A stretch of 64,000 bases of DNA from Paraburkholderia ginsengisoli NBRC 100965 (GTDB taxonomy: Bacteria > Pseudomonadota > Gammaproteobacteria > Burkholderiales > Burkholderiaceae). The stretch spans positions 124,001-188,000 of the forward strand of contig NZ_BBJF01000009.1 in assembly GCF_000739735.1 (NCBI RefSeq), written 5' to 3'. The translations under genes were made by a program, and so were the position numbers. Under the pieces are notes generated by a model. That model ran no database searches. It saw only the letters and a list, made by a program, of their open reading frames with translations, and was not told where the DNA came from. Numbering within the stretch: position 1 is the first letter of the stretch; each line of letters opens with the position of its first letter. Shown piece by piece: positions 8,075-17,699 of the stretch.

Positions 8075-9049
8075 TCAGGCTCGCAGTGGCCGCACTCGCG
8101 CGATGATCTCACCGACGATGCCGCGCCGGAACGCCAGCACGCACGCGATGAAAATCACGCCGGTCACGATCGTCACCGACTCGCCCAGCGAGCGGAACCA
8201 GTCGATGCCGGTCGTCGCGGCGAGCGCCCCGCCGATATCGCCGAGCCGGTCTTCGAGCGCGACGATCAGCGCGGCGCCGAGCAGCGGCCCAAACAGCGTG
8301 CCCATACCGCCGACGAGCGTCATCAGGATCACGAGACCCGACATGGTCCAGTAAGCGTCGCCCAGCGTCTCGAAGCCCTGCACGAGTACCTTCAGCGAAC
8401 CCGCGAGACCAGCCAACCCCGCCGACAGAATGAAGGCGAGCAACTTGAAGCGATCCGTATCGTAACCGAGCGACACCGCGCGCGGCTCGTTTTCCTTGAT
8501 CGCCACCAGCACCTGCCCGAACGGCGAGTGCACGATTCGCACGATCAACAGGAAGGCGAGCACCATCGCGACCAGAACGACAAAATACAGCGCGACATCC
8601 GAGGACAGATTCAGCAGACCGAACAGTTTGCCACGCGGCACCCCTTGCATGCCGTCCTCGCCATGCGTGAACGGTGCCTGCAGGAACACGAAGTAGACCA
8701 TCTGTGCGAGCGCGAGCGTCACCATCGCGAAGTAGATGCCCTGCCGCCGAATCGCGAAGAAGCCGACCACCAGCCCCAGCAGCGTCGCCACCGCAGTGCC
8801 GGCAAGCACACCGAGCTCCGGCGAAAAACCGAGCGACTGGATCGCATAACCGGTCACGTAGCCGGCCGACGCGAGGAACATCGCGTGCCCGAACGACAGC
8901 AAGCCGGTATAGCCGATCAGCAGATTGAACGCCGCCGCGAACAGCGCGAAGCACAGCACCTTCATCACGAACAGCGGATAGATGCCGAGCACGGGCACCG
9001 CAATGAGTCCGATCAGCAGCAGACCGTAGAGCACTTTTCTCTGCATCAT
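8075..9049 (-). CDS. livM: Branched-chain amino acid-type ABC transporter permease, LivM family (second system)
   Basis: A 324-residue permease with about ten hydrophobic segments. It contains the family core YTGLLSFGHAMFLASAGYVTG and the later GSLKVLVQGFETLGDAYW region. The start at 9049 overlaps the stop of livH in ATGA, with AAGGA just upstream; the much longer open frame to 9481 is only read-through of the livH region in another frame. Unlike the first cluster, this permease is not fused to an ATPase. It works with LivH (9046-9930) and the ATPases at 11.4-12.9 kb. Confidence 0.92.
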   Translation of the reverse strand: MMQRKVLYGLLLIGLIAVPVLGIYPLFVMKVLCFALFAAAFNLLIGYTGLLSFGHAMFLASAGYVTGYAIQSLGFSPELGVLAGTAVATLLGLVVGFFAIRRQGIYFAMVTLALAQMVYFVFLQAPFTHGEDGMQGVPRGKLFGLLNLSSDVALYFVVLVAMVLAFLLIVRIVHSPFGQVLVAIKENEPRAVSLGYDTDRFKLLAFILSAGLAGLAGSLKVLVQGFETLGDAYWTMSGLVILMTLVGGMGTLFGPLLGAALIVALEDRLGDIGGALAATTGIDWFRSLGESVTIVTGVIFIACVLAFRRGIVGEIIARVRPLRA

Positions 9050-9930
9050 TTTTCCTTGCCGAAGAGACCCGCCGGGCGCACCAGCAATACCAGCGCCATG
9101 ATCACGAAGACGACGGTCGCCGACGCTTCCGGATAGAACACACGCGTGAGCCCTTCGATCACGCCGAGCATCAGGCCGGTCAGAATCGAGCCCATGATCG
9201 AGCCCATCCCACCGATCACGACCACGGCGAATACGGTGATGATCATCGGCTGGCCCATCAGCGGCGACACCTGGATCACCGGCGCGGCCAGCACGCCGGC
9301 GAACGCCGCCAACGCGACGCCGAAGCCGTACGTCAGCGTGATCATCAGCGGTACGTTGACGCCGAACGCCTCGACCAGTTTCGGGTTCTCGGTGCCCGCG
9401 CGCAAATAGGCGCCAAGGCGCGTCTTCTCGATCACGAACCACGTCGCGAAGCAGACCACCAACGACGCGACAACCACCCACGCGCGATAGTTCGGCAGAA
9501 ACATGAAGCCGAGATTGGTCGCGCCGGTGAGCGCTGACGGCACGTCGTACGGCTGGCCCGACGAACCGTAGACCGAGCGGAACACGCCTTCGACGACCAG
9601 CGTGAGACCGAACGTCAGCAGCAACCCATAAAGATGGTCGAGCTTATAGAGCCAGCGCAGCATCGAGCGTTCGATCGCGATGCCGAACAACCCGACGATC
9701 AGCGGCGCCAGCACCAGCATCACCCAGTACGGCAGGCCGAAATACGACAGCCCCATCCACGCGAGCATCGCGCCGAGCATGAACAACGCGCCGTGCGCGA
9801 AGTTGATCACGTTGAGCAAGCCGAAGATGATCGCCAGCCCGAGGCTCAGAATCGCGTAGAACGAGCCGTTCACGAGCCCCAGCAGAAGCTGGCTCAGCAT
9901 CGCCGGTAGCGGAACGCCAAAGATATCCAT
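9046..9930 (-). CDS. livH: Branched-chain amino acid-type ABC transporter permease, LivH family (second system)
   Basis: A 294-residue inner-membrane protein of normal LivH length. It has the family features NGSFYAILSLGLAIIFGLLNVINFAHGA near the N-terminus and the GFGVALAAFAGVLAAP segment later. The start at 9930 is preceded by AAGGGC. It is translationally coupled to livM downstream. It lies in the order binding protein, LivH, LivM on the minus strand, with the two ATPase genes upstream of the binding protein. Confidence 0.93.
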   Translation of the reverse strand: MDIFGVPLPAMLSQLLLGLVNGSFYAILSLGLAIIFGLLNVINFAHGALFMLGAMLAWMGLSYFGLPYWVMLVLAPLIVGLFGIAIERSMLRWLYKLDHLYGLLLTFGLTLVVEGVFRSVYGSSGQPYDVPSALTGATNLGFMFLPNYRAWVVVASLVVCFATWFVIEKTRLGAYLRAGTENPKLVEAFGVNVPLMITLTYGFGVALAAFAGVLAAPVIQVSPLMGQPMIITVFAVVVIGGMGSIMGSILTGLMLGVIEGLTRVFYPEASATVVFVIMALVLLVRPAGLFGKEK

Positions 9931-10040
9931 TGAAGCCCTTAACCCCTGAAGCCATCGCCAAGGTGAGATCGCTCACGCACGATCCGGCCGGCGCGCGACA
10001 GGCGGCAACAGCGGCCATCGCACGCGGCATGTGAAACGGT

Positions 10041-10091
10041 TTGCCGTCCGTCCGCCGCCCCGCCCATGTGGGGCGTCGACAGACAGACGGC
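10041..10091 (-). promoter_or_regulatory. Large stem-loop between binding-protein and permease genes
   Basis: An outer near-perfect stem (about 10042-10051 with 10081-10091, one G-T-type mismatch) encloses an inner CGCCCC/GGGGCG stem. No T run follows, so it is probably an RNA-processing or mRNA-stabilising hairpin. Such a hairpin would favour the binding-protein message over the permease message. Confidence 0.45.
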
Positions 10092-10112
10092 CTTCGGACC
10101 CTCAACCCACGC

Positions 10113-11327
10113 TTACTTCCACAGCGCGCAGCGCGTTTCCGCCTTGGTCGTGAACGCCTGCTCGCCGGGGATAGTCGCAGTGATCTTGTAGTAGTCCCAC
10201 GGCTCTTTGGATTCCGCCGGCGTCTTCACCTGCATCAGGTACATGTCGTGGATCATGCTGCCGTCCTGACGAACGTAGCCCTTCGCGTAGAAGTCGTCGA
10301 TCTTGGTCTTCTTCAACTGCGCCATGATCTTGTCGGAGTCGGTCGAGCCAACGGCCTGCACCGCCTTCAGGTAGTTCATGGTCGCCGAGTAGTCGGCGGC
10401 CTGCAGGCTCGACGGCATTTTCTTCGTCTTGTCGAAATAGCGCTGCGCCCACTTGCGTGTGTTGGCGTCCTTGTTCCAGTACCAGCTGTCCGTCAGCACC
10501 AGACCTTGCGTGGTCTCCAGTCCGAGGCTGTGGATATCGTTGATGAACACCAGCAGCGCGGCAATCTTCATCGTCTTGTTGATGCCGAATTCCTTGGCCG
10601 CCTTGATCGAGTTGACGGTGTCGCCGCCGGCATTCGCAAGACCGAGAATCTGCGCCTTCGACGCTTGTGCCTGCAGCAGGAACGACGAGAAGTCCGACGC
10701 CGACAGCGGATGACGCACTTCGCCGAGCACCTGCCCGCCGTTCGCCTTCACCACGTCCGACGTGTTCTTTTCGAGCGCCTTGCCGAACGCGTAGTCGGCG
10801 GTCAGGAAGTACCACGTCTTGCCGCCCTGCTTGGTCACCGCCGAACCCGTGCCCTTGGCGAGCGCGGTCGTATCGTACGCATAGTGGATCGTGTACGGCG
10901 TGCACTGCTCATTGGTCAGCGTGTCCGCGCCTGCGCCGATGCTGATGTAGACCTTGTGCTTCTCGCCCGCCACCGTGTTCATCGACAGACCCGTCGCCGA
11001 GTTCGTCCCGCCGATCAGCATGTCGACGCCGTCACGATCGAACCACTCGCGTGCGCGCGATGCCGCAATGTCCGCCTTGTTCTGGTGATCCGCGTAGACC
11101 AGCGTGATCGGCTTGCCATTGACCTTGCCGCCGAAGTCCGCGATCGCCATGCGGATCGCTTCCAGTCCGCCCTGCCCGTCGATGTCCGCATACAGCCCCG
11201 ACAGATCGGTGATGAAGCCGATCTTCACCGCATCGTCGGCCGCTTGCGCGCTGCCCATCGTGAAAGCGGCGCCGGCCGCGACCGCGAAACAAAGTGAGGC
11301 AAGCCGCGCGAGTGGGTTCTTTTTCAT
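10113..11327 (-). CDS. livK: Periplasmic branched-chain amino acid-type binding protein (second system)
   Basis: A 404-residue binding protein. The signal peptide MKKNPLARLASLCFAVAAG...AQA (about 29 residues) is followed by ADDAVKIGFITDLSGLYADI. This N-terminus resembles the Peripla_BP_6 group often linked to amides, urea or aromatic acids, and it differs clearly from the two paralogues at 4.8-7.6 kb. AGGAGA lies about 7 nt before the start at 11327. It sits between livF (upstream) and livH (downstream). Ligand not determinable. Confidence 0.92.
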   Translation of the reverse strand: MKKNPLARLASLCFAVAAGAAFTMGSAQAADDAVKIGFITDLSGLYADIDGQGGLEAIRMAIADFGGKVNGKPITLVYADHQNKADIAASRAREWFDRDGVDMLIGGTNSATGLSMNTVAGEKHKVYISIGAGADTLTNEQCTPYTIHYAYDTTALAKGTGSAVTKQGGKTWYFLTADYAFGKALEKNTSDVVKANGGQVLGEVRHPLSASDFSSFLLQAQASKAQILGLANAGGDTVNSIKAAKEFGINKTMKIAALLVFINDIHSLGLETTQGLVLTDSWYWNKDANTRKWAQRYFDKTKKMPSSLQAADYSATMNYLKAVQAVGSTDSDKIMAQLKKTKIDDFYAKGYVRQDGSMIHDMYLMQVKTPAESKEPWDYYKITATIPGEQAFTTKAETRCALWK

Positions 11328-11386
11328 TCGTGTCTCCTGTTTCTTCGCTTGTGGTTATCAGAGGCAATCGGGCGGTGCTTAAGCGC

Positions 11387-12145
11387 TCATACGCCCAGTA
11401 AATCGTGCAGGACAGGCATCTTGCCTTCGAGTTCTTTCGCCTCGAAGTGCTCGACGATCGAACCGTGCTCCATCACGTAGAAGCGATCGGCAAGCGGCGC
11501 GGCAAAGCGGAAATTCTGTTCGACCATCACGACCGTATAGCCGCGCGCCTTGAGCGTGATGATCATGCGTGCAAGCGCCTGCACGATCACGGGCGCGAGC
11601 CCTTCCGAGATTTCGTCGAGCAGCAGCAGGCTCGCGCCGGTGCGCAGAATCCGCGCGACCGCGAGCATCTGCTGTTCGCCGCCCGACAGGCGCGTGCCCT
11701 GGCTCATACGGCGCTCGTGGAGATTCGGGAACATCGAATAGATCTCTTCGAGCGACATCATGTGCGCCTTGTCGCCGACCGGCGGCGGCAACAGCAGATT
11801 CTCCTCGCACGAGAGGCTCGAAAAAATGCCGCGTTCTTCCGGGCAATAACCGATGCCGCAATGCGCGATGCGATGCGTCGGCATGTTGATGGTTTCGCGT
11901 CCGCCGATGCGGATCGAACCGGTGCGCCGCCCCGTCAATCCCATGATCGCGCGCAGCGTGGTGGTGCGACCCGCGCCGTTGCGGCCGAGCAGCGTCACCA
12001 CTTCGCCGCGGCGCACGGTCAGATCGACGCCATGCAGGATGTGCGATTCCCCGTACCACGCCTGCAATCCCGCGATCTCCAGCGCGGGCGCGGCGTCGCT
12101 TGCGCCGCTCAATTCGACGCCTTCGCGCTCGACAATCGTATTCAT
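11387..12145 (-). CDS. livF: ABC transporter ATPase, LivF family (second system), with Arg in place of the Walker A Lys
   Basis: A 252-residue LivF-type ATPase. Signature LSGGEQQ, Walker B LLLLDE and the VEQNFRFA segment are intact. The Walker A sequence reads GRNGAGRT: the invariant Lys that contacts the ATP phosphates is Arg, codon CGC, seen directly in the DNA. The partner LivG has a normal GPNGAGKT, so the heterodimer would have one standard and one altered nucleotide site. The start at 12145 overlaps the livG stop (ATGA). Confidence 0.9.
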   Translation of the reverse strand: MNTIVEREGVELSGASDAAPALEIAGLQAWYGESHILHGVDLTVRRGEVVTLLGRNGAGRTTTLRAIMGLTGRRTGSIRIGGRETINMPTHRIAHCGIGYCPEERGIFSSLSCEENLLLPPPVGDKAHMMSLEEIYSMFPNLHERRMSQGTRLSGGEQQMLAVARILRTGASLLLLDEISEGLAPVIVQALARMIITLKARGYTVVMVEQNFRFAAPLADRFYVMEHGSIVEHFEAKELEGKMPVLHDLLGV

Positions 12146-12921
12146 GCGTGGGCTCCGGCGAGCGCCGCGTCGGCGCTGCCCATATAGGCTTGCATCACGA
12201 GCGGGTTCTTCGACACTTCCGCGTAGCTGCCTTCGGCCAGCACTTCGCCCCGTTGCAGCACGGTGATCGTGTCGGAAATGCCGGCGATCACATTCATGTT
12301 GTGCTCGACCATCAGAATCGTGCGGCCGCTCGATACTTTTTTGATCAACGCCGTCACACGGTCGACGTCTTCGTGACCCATGCCTTGCGTCGGTTCGTCG
12401 AGCAGCATCAGCTCCGGCTCCATCGCGAGCGTGGTGGCGATTTCGAGCGCGCGCTTGCGGCCGTATGACAGCTCGACGGTCAGCACATCGGCGAAATCGG
12501 TCAGGCCGACCTGAGTGAGCAGATCCATCGCGCGGTCGTCGAGTTGATGCAGCGTGCGCTCGCTCTTCCAGAAATGAAACGACGTGCGGAGCGAGCGCTG
12601 CAAGCCGATGCGCACATTCTGCAATGCTGTCAGATGCGGAAATACCGCGGAAATCTGGAACGAACGGATGATGCCCCGCCGCGCGATTTGCGCTGGGCGT
12701 TCGTTCGTGATGTCGACGCCGTTGAAAACGATCTGACCCGCAGTCGGTTCGAGGAACTTGGTCAGCAAATTGAAGCAGGTGGTCTTGCCTGCCCCGTTAG
12801 GACCGATTAGCGCATGGATCGAGCCACGGCGCACGCGCAGGTTCACACCGTTCACGGCGATGAAGCCTTTGAACTCGCGAGTGAGGCCGCGCGTTTCGAG
12901 AATCGTATCGCCGAGAATCAT
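12142..12921 (-). CDS. livG: ABC transporter ATPase, LivG family (second system)
   Basis: A 259-residue ATPase with Walker A GPNGAGKT, the LSYGRKRALEIA signature variant typical of LivG, Walker B LMLLDE and the LMVEHNMNVIAGI region. The start at 12921 (MILGDTIL) is preferred because GGAAGGG stands 5 nt upstream; the ATG at 12933 has no such site. It is the first gene of the second liv cluster, giving the order livG-livF-livK-livH-livM on the minus strand. The promoter should lie in the following intergenic DNA. Confidence 0.92.
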   Translation of the reverse strand: MILGDTILETRGLTREFKGFIAVNGVNLRVRRGSIHALIGPNGAGKTTCFNLLTKFLEPTAGQIVFNGVDITNERPAQIARRGIIRSFQISAVFPHLTALQNVRIGLQRSLRTSFHFWKSERTLHQLDDRAMDLLTQVGLTDFADVLTVELSYGRKRALEIATTLAMEPELMLLDEPTQGMGHEDVDRVTALIKKVSSGRTILMVEHNMNVIAGISDTITVLQRGEVLAEGSYAEVSKNPLVMQAYMGSADAALAGAHA

Positions 12922-13291
12922 GTTCCCTTCCATACGGAGTAAGGCGAAGCACTACGATCTTCCGCGCGAATTTCTGCGCGACTTTTTATGACGGCGGCAC
13001 CCCTGGCCGCTCGTTGGCGTGCTGCACCAATCCGGACGGTAATCCATGGCGCGGCACGCAGCATGGCTGCCATTGTCGCGCCAATGATGCAGCGCATTCA
13101 TTGGGATTTGCACTTAGTGGAGCACGCCCGTTATTTGCGCGGTCATGCGCGTGAACAAAGGTACGGGCCGCGCGTCGGCAATACGGCCGCAATACATCGG
13201 GTTAACGCGCGGCGTCGCCGACGCATGAGACATCCGGCCCGGCAGACGTGACCGGTGTCTCACGCGATGGACTTTCTCATCCCCCGCTTTG
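12922..13291. other. Intergenic region upstream of the second liv cluster
   Basis: About 370 bp with no convincing gene. It should contain the livG promoter on the minus strand and the 3' end of the GMC oxidoreductase transcript. I see no strong hairpin-plus-T terminator and no clear promoter. Confidence 0.4.
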
Positions 13292-15007
13292 TCACACAGC
13301 GGACATCGAAGCCGTTACGCGGCTTTGCTCCGCGACGCTCGCGTTCGCGCGTGCGCGGCGATCTTCGCGGATCATGTCGCTCGCGCGCTCGGCGATCATC
13401 AGCGTCGGCGAGTTGGTGTTGCCCGATGTGATGTTCGGCATCACCGAAGCGTCGACCACGCGCAGCCCGTCGACGCCGATCACGCGCAACCGGTTGTCGA
13501 CCACCGCCGCCGGATCATCGAGCGTCCCCATACGGCAGGTGCCGACCGGATGGAAGATGGTCGTGCCAACCGCGCCGGCCGCCTGCTGCAATTCTTCCTC
13601 GGTTTGATACTGGATGCCCGGCAGAATCTCCTGCGGCCGATAACGCGCGAGCGACGGCGCCGCGGCAATGCGGCGCGTGAGACGCAACGCGTTGGCGGCG
13701 ACGTGACGGTCGTAGTCGGTGGACAGATAGTTCGGTGCGATCAACGGCGGCGCCGATGCATCCGTCGACTCGATGTGGATGCTGCCGCGCGAAGTCGGCC
13801 GCAACTGACACACCGACGCCGTGAACGCATTGAACCGATGCAGCGGTTCGCCGAAGCGATCGAGCGAAAGCGGCTGCACGTGATACTCGAGGTCGGGGCG
13901 CGTGAGCGAGCGGTCGTCGGGATCGGACTTCGCGAACGCACCGAGTTGCGACGGCGACATCGACATCGGCCCGCTTTGCAACAGCGCGTATTGCACGCCG
14001 ATCATCAGCTTGCCCCACCAATGCGCGGAGGCCGTATTGAGCGTGCGCACGCCGTCGACCTTATAAGCCATGCGCAATTGCAAATGGTCCTGCAGATTTT
14101 CGCCGACGCCACGCAGATCCTTGACCACGTCGATGCCGAGCTTCTGCAGACGCGCACCGTTGCCGATGCCGGACAGTTCAAGCAGTTGCGGCGAGTTGAC
14201 TGCGCCCGCGCTGAGGATGACTTCGCCGCGCGCGCGGGCGAGATAGTCAACGTTGTCGCCGCGATATTCGACACCGATGCAGCGACGTCCTTCGAACACC
14301 ACGCGCTGCGTATGCGCGCCGGTGATGATGGTCAGATTCGGACGCTTGAGTGCGGGCCGCAGAAACGCTTTCGACGCATTCCAGCGAATGCCGCGCTTCT
14401 GATTGACGTCGAAGTACCCGACGCCGGTGTTGTCGCCGCGATTGAAGTCATCCGTGGCGGGAATGCCGCTCTCTTGCGCGGCTTTCGAAAACTCTTCGAG
14501 AATCTTCCATTTCAGCCGCTGTTTTTCGACGCGCCACGGTCCGCCCACGCCGTGCGATTCGCTCGCGCCTGCGTGGTGGTCTTCGCTACGTTTGAAGACC
14601 GGCAGCACGGCATCCCATGACCATGACGCATCGTGTGTCACGCGCGCCCATTCGTCGTAGTCTTCGCGCTGGCCGCGCATGTAGATCATGCCGTTGATCG
14701 ACGAGCTGCCGCCCAATACGCGGCCGCGCGGATACGACAGCGCGCGTCCGTTCAGGCCCGCTTCCGGCTGCGTTTTATAGAGCCAGTCCGTGCGCGGATT
14801 GCCGATGCAGTACAGGTAGCCGACCGGTACGTGAATCCAGTGGTAATCGTCTTTGCCGCCGGCTTCAAGCAACAGGACGCTGACGTCCGGATCTTCGGTC
14901 AGCCGATTCGCGAGTACGCACCCTGCCGTCCCCGCACCGACAATGATGTAGTCGAATTCGCCTTCCAGCCGCCGGGCGGCCGCATGCGTGCTTCCGGTGT
15001 CGCTCAT
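13292..15007 (-). CDS. GMC-family FAD-dependent oxidoreductase (choline/alcohol dehydrogenase-like)
   Basis: A 571-residue glucose-methanol-choline oxidoreductase. FAD-binding YIIVGAGTAGCVLANRL is at about 20-36. The GMC signature PRGRVLGGSSSINGMIYMRG follows, then GAVNSPQLLELSGIG, and the C-terminal catalytic-His region FHPVGTCRMG with NITSGNTNSPT near the end. These enzymes oxidise primary alcohols or choline, usually passing electrons to quinones. AGGAG precedes the start at 15007. It follows mmsA on the same strand at a gap of 110 bp, so both may be under the divergent LysR regulator. The substrate is uncertain; I avoid calling it betA because no betaine genes are nearby. Confidence 0.9.
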   Translation of the reverse strand: MSDTGSTHAAARRLEGEFDYIIVGAGTAGCVLANRLTEDPDVSVLLLEAGGKDDYHWIHVPVGYLYCIGNPRTDWLYKTQPEAGLNGRALSYPRGRVLGGSSSINGMIYMRGQREDYDEWARVTHDASWSWDAVLPVFKRSEDHHAGASESHGVGGPWRVEKQRLKWKILEEFSKAAQESGIPATDDFNRGDNTGVGYFDVNQKRGIRWNASKAFLRPALKRPNLTIITGAHTQRVVFEGRRCIGVEYRGDNVDYLARARGEVILSAGAVNSPQLLELSGIGNGARLQKLGIDVVKDLRGVGENLQDHLQLRMAYKVDGVRTLNTASAHWWGKLMIGVQYALLQSGPMSMSPSQLGAFAKSDPDDRSLTRPDLEYHVQPLSLDRFGEPLHRFNAFTASVCQLRPTSRGSIHIESTDASAPPLIAPNYLSTDYDRHVAANALRLTRRIAAAPSLARYRPQEILPGIQYQTEEELQQAAGAVGTTIFHPVGTCRMGTLDDPAAVVDNRLRVIGVDGLRVVDASVMPNITSGNTNSPTLMIAERASDMIREDRRARANASVAEQSRVTASMSAV

Positions 15008-15117
15008 CGTTCAGTCTCCTAAGCTTTTTCGCCGCGCGCCGCAGGGTTCCATGTGGCGCACGTCGTCAGGCTTTATTTGTGTTTTTTGCGCATGCGTCTG
15101 CGCAGGCCGCGCTCGGC

Positions 15118-16656
15118 TTATTTGGCGACCGGCATCGTAAACTCCGCGCCCTTCGCGATACTGTCCGGCCAGCGCTGCATGATGCTCTTGTAGCGCGTAT
15201 AAAAACGCACGCCCTCCTCGCCATACGCGTGATGATCGCCGAACAGCGACTTCTTCCATCCACCAAACGAATGCCATGCCATCGGCACCGGAATCGGTAC
15301 GTTGATGCCGACCATGCCGATCTCGATCTGTCGTGAGAAAGCCCGCGCAACGCCGCCGTCGGATGTGAACAGCGACACGCCGTTAGCGAACTGGTTGCCA
15401 TTGATGAGCTCCACAGCGGAAGCGAAATCGGGCACACGCACCACGCACAACACCGGCCCGAAAATCTCCTCGCGATAAATCTTCATCTCGGTCGACACGT
15501 CATCGAACAGCGTGCCGCCCAGGAAGAACCCCTTCTCATGACCGTCCACCTGATGACCGCGTCCGTCGACCACCAGCTTCGCGCCCGCCGCGACACCTGC
15601 GTCGATATAGCCGACCACCTTGTCCCGATGCGTCGCCGTCACCAACGGCCCCATCTCCGCGGCGGACTCCATGCCGTTGAGAATCTTCAGGCTCTTCACG
15701 CGCGGCGTCAGTCGCTCGATCAGTTCATCGGCGATATGACCGACTGCGACCGCCACCGAAATCGCCATGCAGCGCTCGCCCGCCGAACCGTACGCGGCGC
15801 CGATCAACGCGTCGACGGCCTGGTCGAGATCGGCGTCCGGCATCACCACCAGGTGATTCTTCGCCCCGCCCAACGCCTGGACGCGCTTGCCGTGTTTCGT
15901 GCCTTCCGTGTAGATGTATTCGGCAATCGGCGTCGAACCGACGAACGACAACGCGCTCACCTCCGGATGCACGAGCAGCGCGTCGACCGCGACCTTGTCG
16001 CCGTGCACGACGTTGAACACACCGTCGGGCAAGCCCGCTTCCTTCAACAATTCGGCGAGCCGGTTCGACGCGGACGGATCGCGCTCCGACGGCTTCAGCA
16101 CGAACGTGTTGCCGCATGCAATCGCGACCGGGAACATCCAGCACGGCACCATCATCGGGAAGTTGAACGGCGTGATGCCGGCGACCACGCCGAGTGGCTG
16201 GCGCAGATTCCAGTTGTCGATGCCGCCGCCGATCTGATCGGTGAAGTCGGTCTTCAACAGGTTTGGAATGCCGCACGCGAACTCGACGATCTCGATGCCG
16301 CGCATCACCTCGCCCTTCGCATCCGAGAACACCTTGCCGTGCTCGCGCGTGATCAGCTCCGCCAGTTCGTCGTGGTGGCGGTCGAGCAATTCCTTGAACT
16401 TGAACAGCACGCGCGCCCGTTTGATCGGTGCGGTTTCGCTCCACGCAGGAAACGCGGCTCGCGCGGCGGCGACCGCCGCGTCCACTTCCGCGACGCTCGC
16501 GAGCGGCACGCGTGCGCTTACGCTGCCGAGCGCGGGATTGAACACGTCGCCGAAACGACCGCTCGTGCCGTCGATCGGCTTGCCATTGATGAAATGGGTC
16601 AGCGCGCGTGCGGTCGCCGCGCCGCGCAGGGTCTCGTCCTGAAGTGTCTCGCTCAT
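15118..16656 (-). CDS. mmsA: CoA-acylating methylmalonate-semialdehyde dehydrogenase
   Basis: A 512-residue aldehyde dehydrogenase of the MmsA subfamily. It converts methylmalonate or malonate semialdehyde plus CoA to propionyl- or acetyl-CoA in valine, inositol and beta-alanine breakdown. Characteristic features are TPFNFPMMVPCWMFPVAI, the FVGSTPIAEYIYTEG region, the catalytic Cys in GSAGERCMAIS, and the C-terminal MAWHSFGGWKKSLFGD motif found in MmsA. The start at 16656 (MSETLQDE) follows GAGGAAAA; the longer frame to 16755 lacks family-like sequence. A LysR gene is divergent, and a GMC oxidoreductase lies downstream. Confidence 0.95.
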   Translation of the reverse strand: MSETLQDETLRGAATARALTHFINGKPIDGTSGRFGDVFNPALGSVSARVPLASVAEVDAAVAAARAAFPAWSETAPIKRARVLFKFKELLDRHHDELAELITREHGKVFSDAKGEVMRGIEIVEFACGIPNLLKTDFTDQIGGGIDNWNLRQPLGVVAGITPFNFPMMVPCWMFPVAIACGNTFVLKPSERDPSASNRLAELLKEAGLPDGVFNVVHGDKVAVDALLVHPEVSALSFVGSTPIAEYIYTEGTKHGKRVQALGGAKNHLVVMPDADLDQAVDALIGAAYGSAGERCMAISVAVAVGHIADELIERLTPRVKSLKILNGMESAAEMGPLVTATHRDKVVGYIDAGVAAGAKLVVDGRGHQVDGHEKGFFLGGTLFDDVSTEMKIYREEIFGPVLCVVRVPDFASAVELINGNQFANGVSLFTSDGGVARAFSRQIEIGMVGINVPIPVPMAWHSFGGWKKSLFGDHHAYGEEGVRFYTRYKSIMQRWPDSIAKGAEFTMPVAK

Positions 16657-16755
16657 GTTTTTCCTCAATCGTGTGAAGTCTTCCGCCCGCCGCGCGCTGC
16701 GCGGCACTGGCGTGCTGAACGCCAAGCGTACGGCGCTTCGGGGCGACAAATCCAA

Positions 16756-16768
16756 TGAGTAATGCTCA
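16756..16768. promoter_or_regulatory. Candidate LysR-type regulator box
   Basis: TGAGTAATGCTCA fits the T-N11-A LysR box with a TGAG/CTCA dyad. It lies between the divergent mmsA and LysR genes, 31-43 bp upstream of the LysR start. Confidence 0.55.
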
Positions 16769-16799
16769 ACTGCGCTATAAGGCGCGCTAATATCACCGG

Positions 16800-17699
16800 A
16801 TGGATCTCACTCTGCTCCGGGCCTTCATCACCGTTGCGCGGGAGGGCAACCTCACGCGTGCCGCGGTGCAGCTTCACCTGACCCAACCCGCCGTCAGCCT
16901 GCAAATCAAGCATTTGCAGGAGGCGCTCGGCGTGACGCTGTTCACGCGGACTTCGCACGGGCTTTCGCTGACGCGCGACGGCCAGGCGTTGCTGCCCCAC
17001 GCCGAACGCGCGCTCGGCGCGGCCGCCGACGTGCAGCGCGCCGCGCAATCGCTGCGTCACGAAGTGCGCGGACGGCTGCGGATCGGCACGATCCTCGACC
17101 CCGCGTTCCTCCGTCTGGGCGGCTTTCTCAAGCAACTCGTGGAGACCTGGCCGCAAATCGAAACGGCGTTGCGCCACGGTATGTCGGGCTGGGTGCTGGA
17201 GCAGATTCGCGCGGGCGAACTCGATGTCGGCTACTACATCGGCCTGCCGTCCGATGACGAACCGCGCGACGGCCCGGCGTTCCACGCGCTCACGCTCACT
17301 CATTTCCAGTATCGTGTGCTGGCGCCGGCCGGCTGGAGGGATCGCGTGAAAGGCGCGCGCGACTGGCGCTCGCTCGCCGCGCTGCCGTGGATCTGGACGC
17401 CGCCCGCGTCCGCGCATAACCGCTTGCTGTCGCGCTGTTTCGGCGAGGCCGGCGTGAAGCCGGTCAAGGTGGCGGAAGTGGATCAGGAGCCGTCGATGCT
17501 CGATCTGGTGAAGTCGGGCGTTGGCCTCACACTGGCCCGCGATGCCACCGCGATCGCTGAAGCGCATGCACACGCGTTGACCATCGTCGACGGGATCACG
17601 GTGCCGACTCAACTCAGCTTCATCACACTCGAAGAGCGCAAGGAAGAACCGGCGATTGCCGTGGCGTTGAAGCTGATCGAACAGCAATGGGCGACGTGA
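16800..17699 (+). CDS. LysR-family transcriptional regulator
   Basis: A 299-residue LysR regulator. The N-terminal helix-turn-helix (MDLTLLRAFITVAREGNLTRAAVQLHLTQPAVSLQI) covers about residues 1-60. An effector-binding domain follows, beginning near GRLRIGTILDPAFL. It is divergent from mmsA with a 143-bp gap carrying a T-N11-A dyad, so it probably controls mmsA and perhaps the GMC gene; this is inference from position. No strong ribosome-binding site is visible before the ATG at 16800. Effector unknown. Confidence 0.93.
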   Translation: MDLTLLRAFITVAREGNLTRAAVQLHLTQPAVSLQIKHLQEALGVTLFTRTSHGLSLTRDGQALLPHAERALGAAADVQRAAQSLRHEVRGRLRIGTILDPAFLRLGGFLKQLVETWPQIETALRHGMSGWVLEQIRAGELDVGYYIGLPSDDEPRDGPAFHALTLTHFQYRVLAPAGWRDRVKGARDWRSLAALPWIWTPPASAHNRLLSRCFGEAGVKPVKVAEVDQEPSMLDLVKSGVGLTLARDATAIAEAHAHALTIVDGITVPTQLSFITLEERKEEPAIAVALKLIEQQWAT

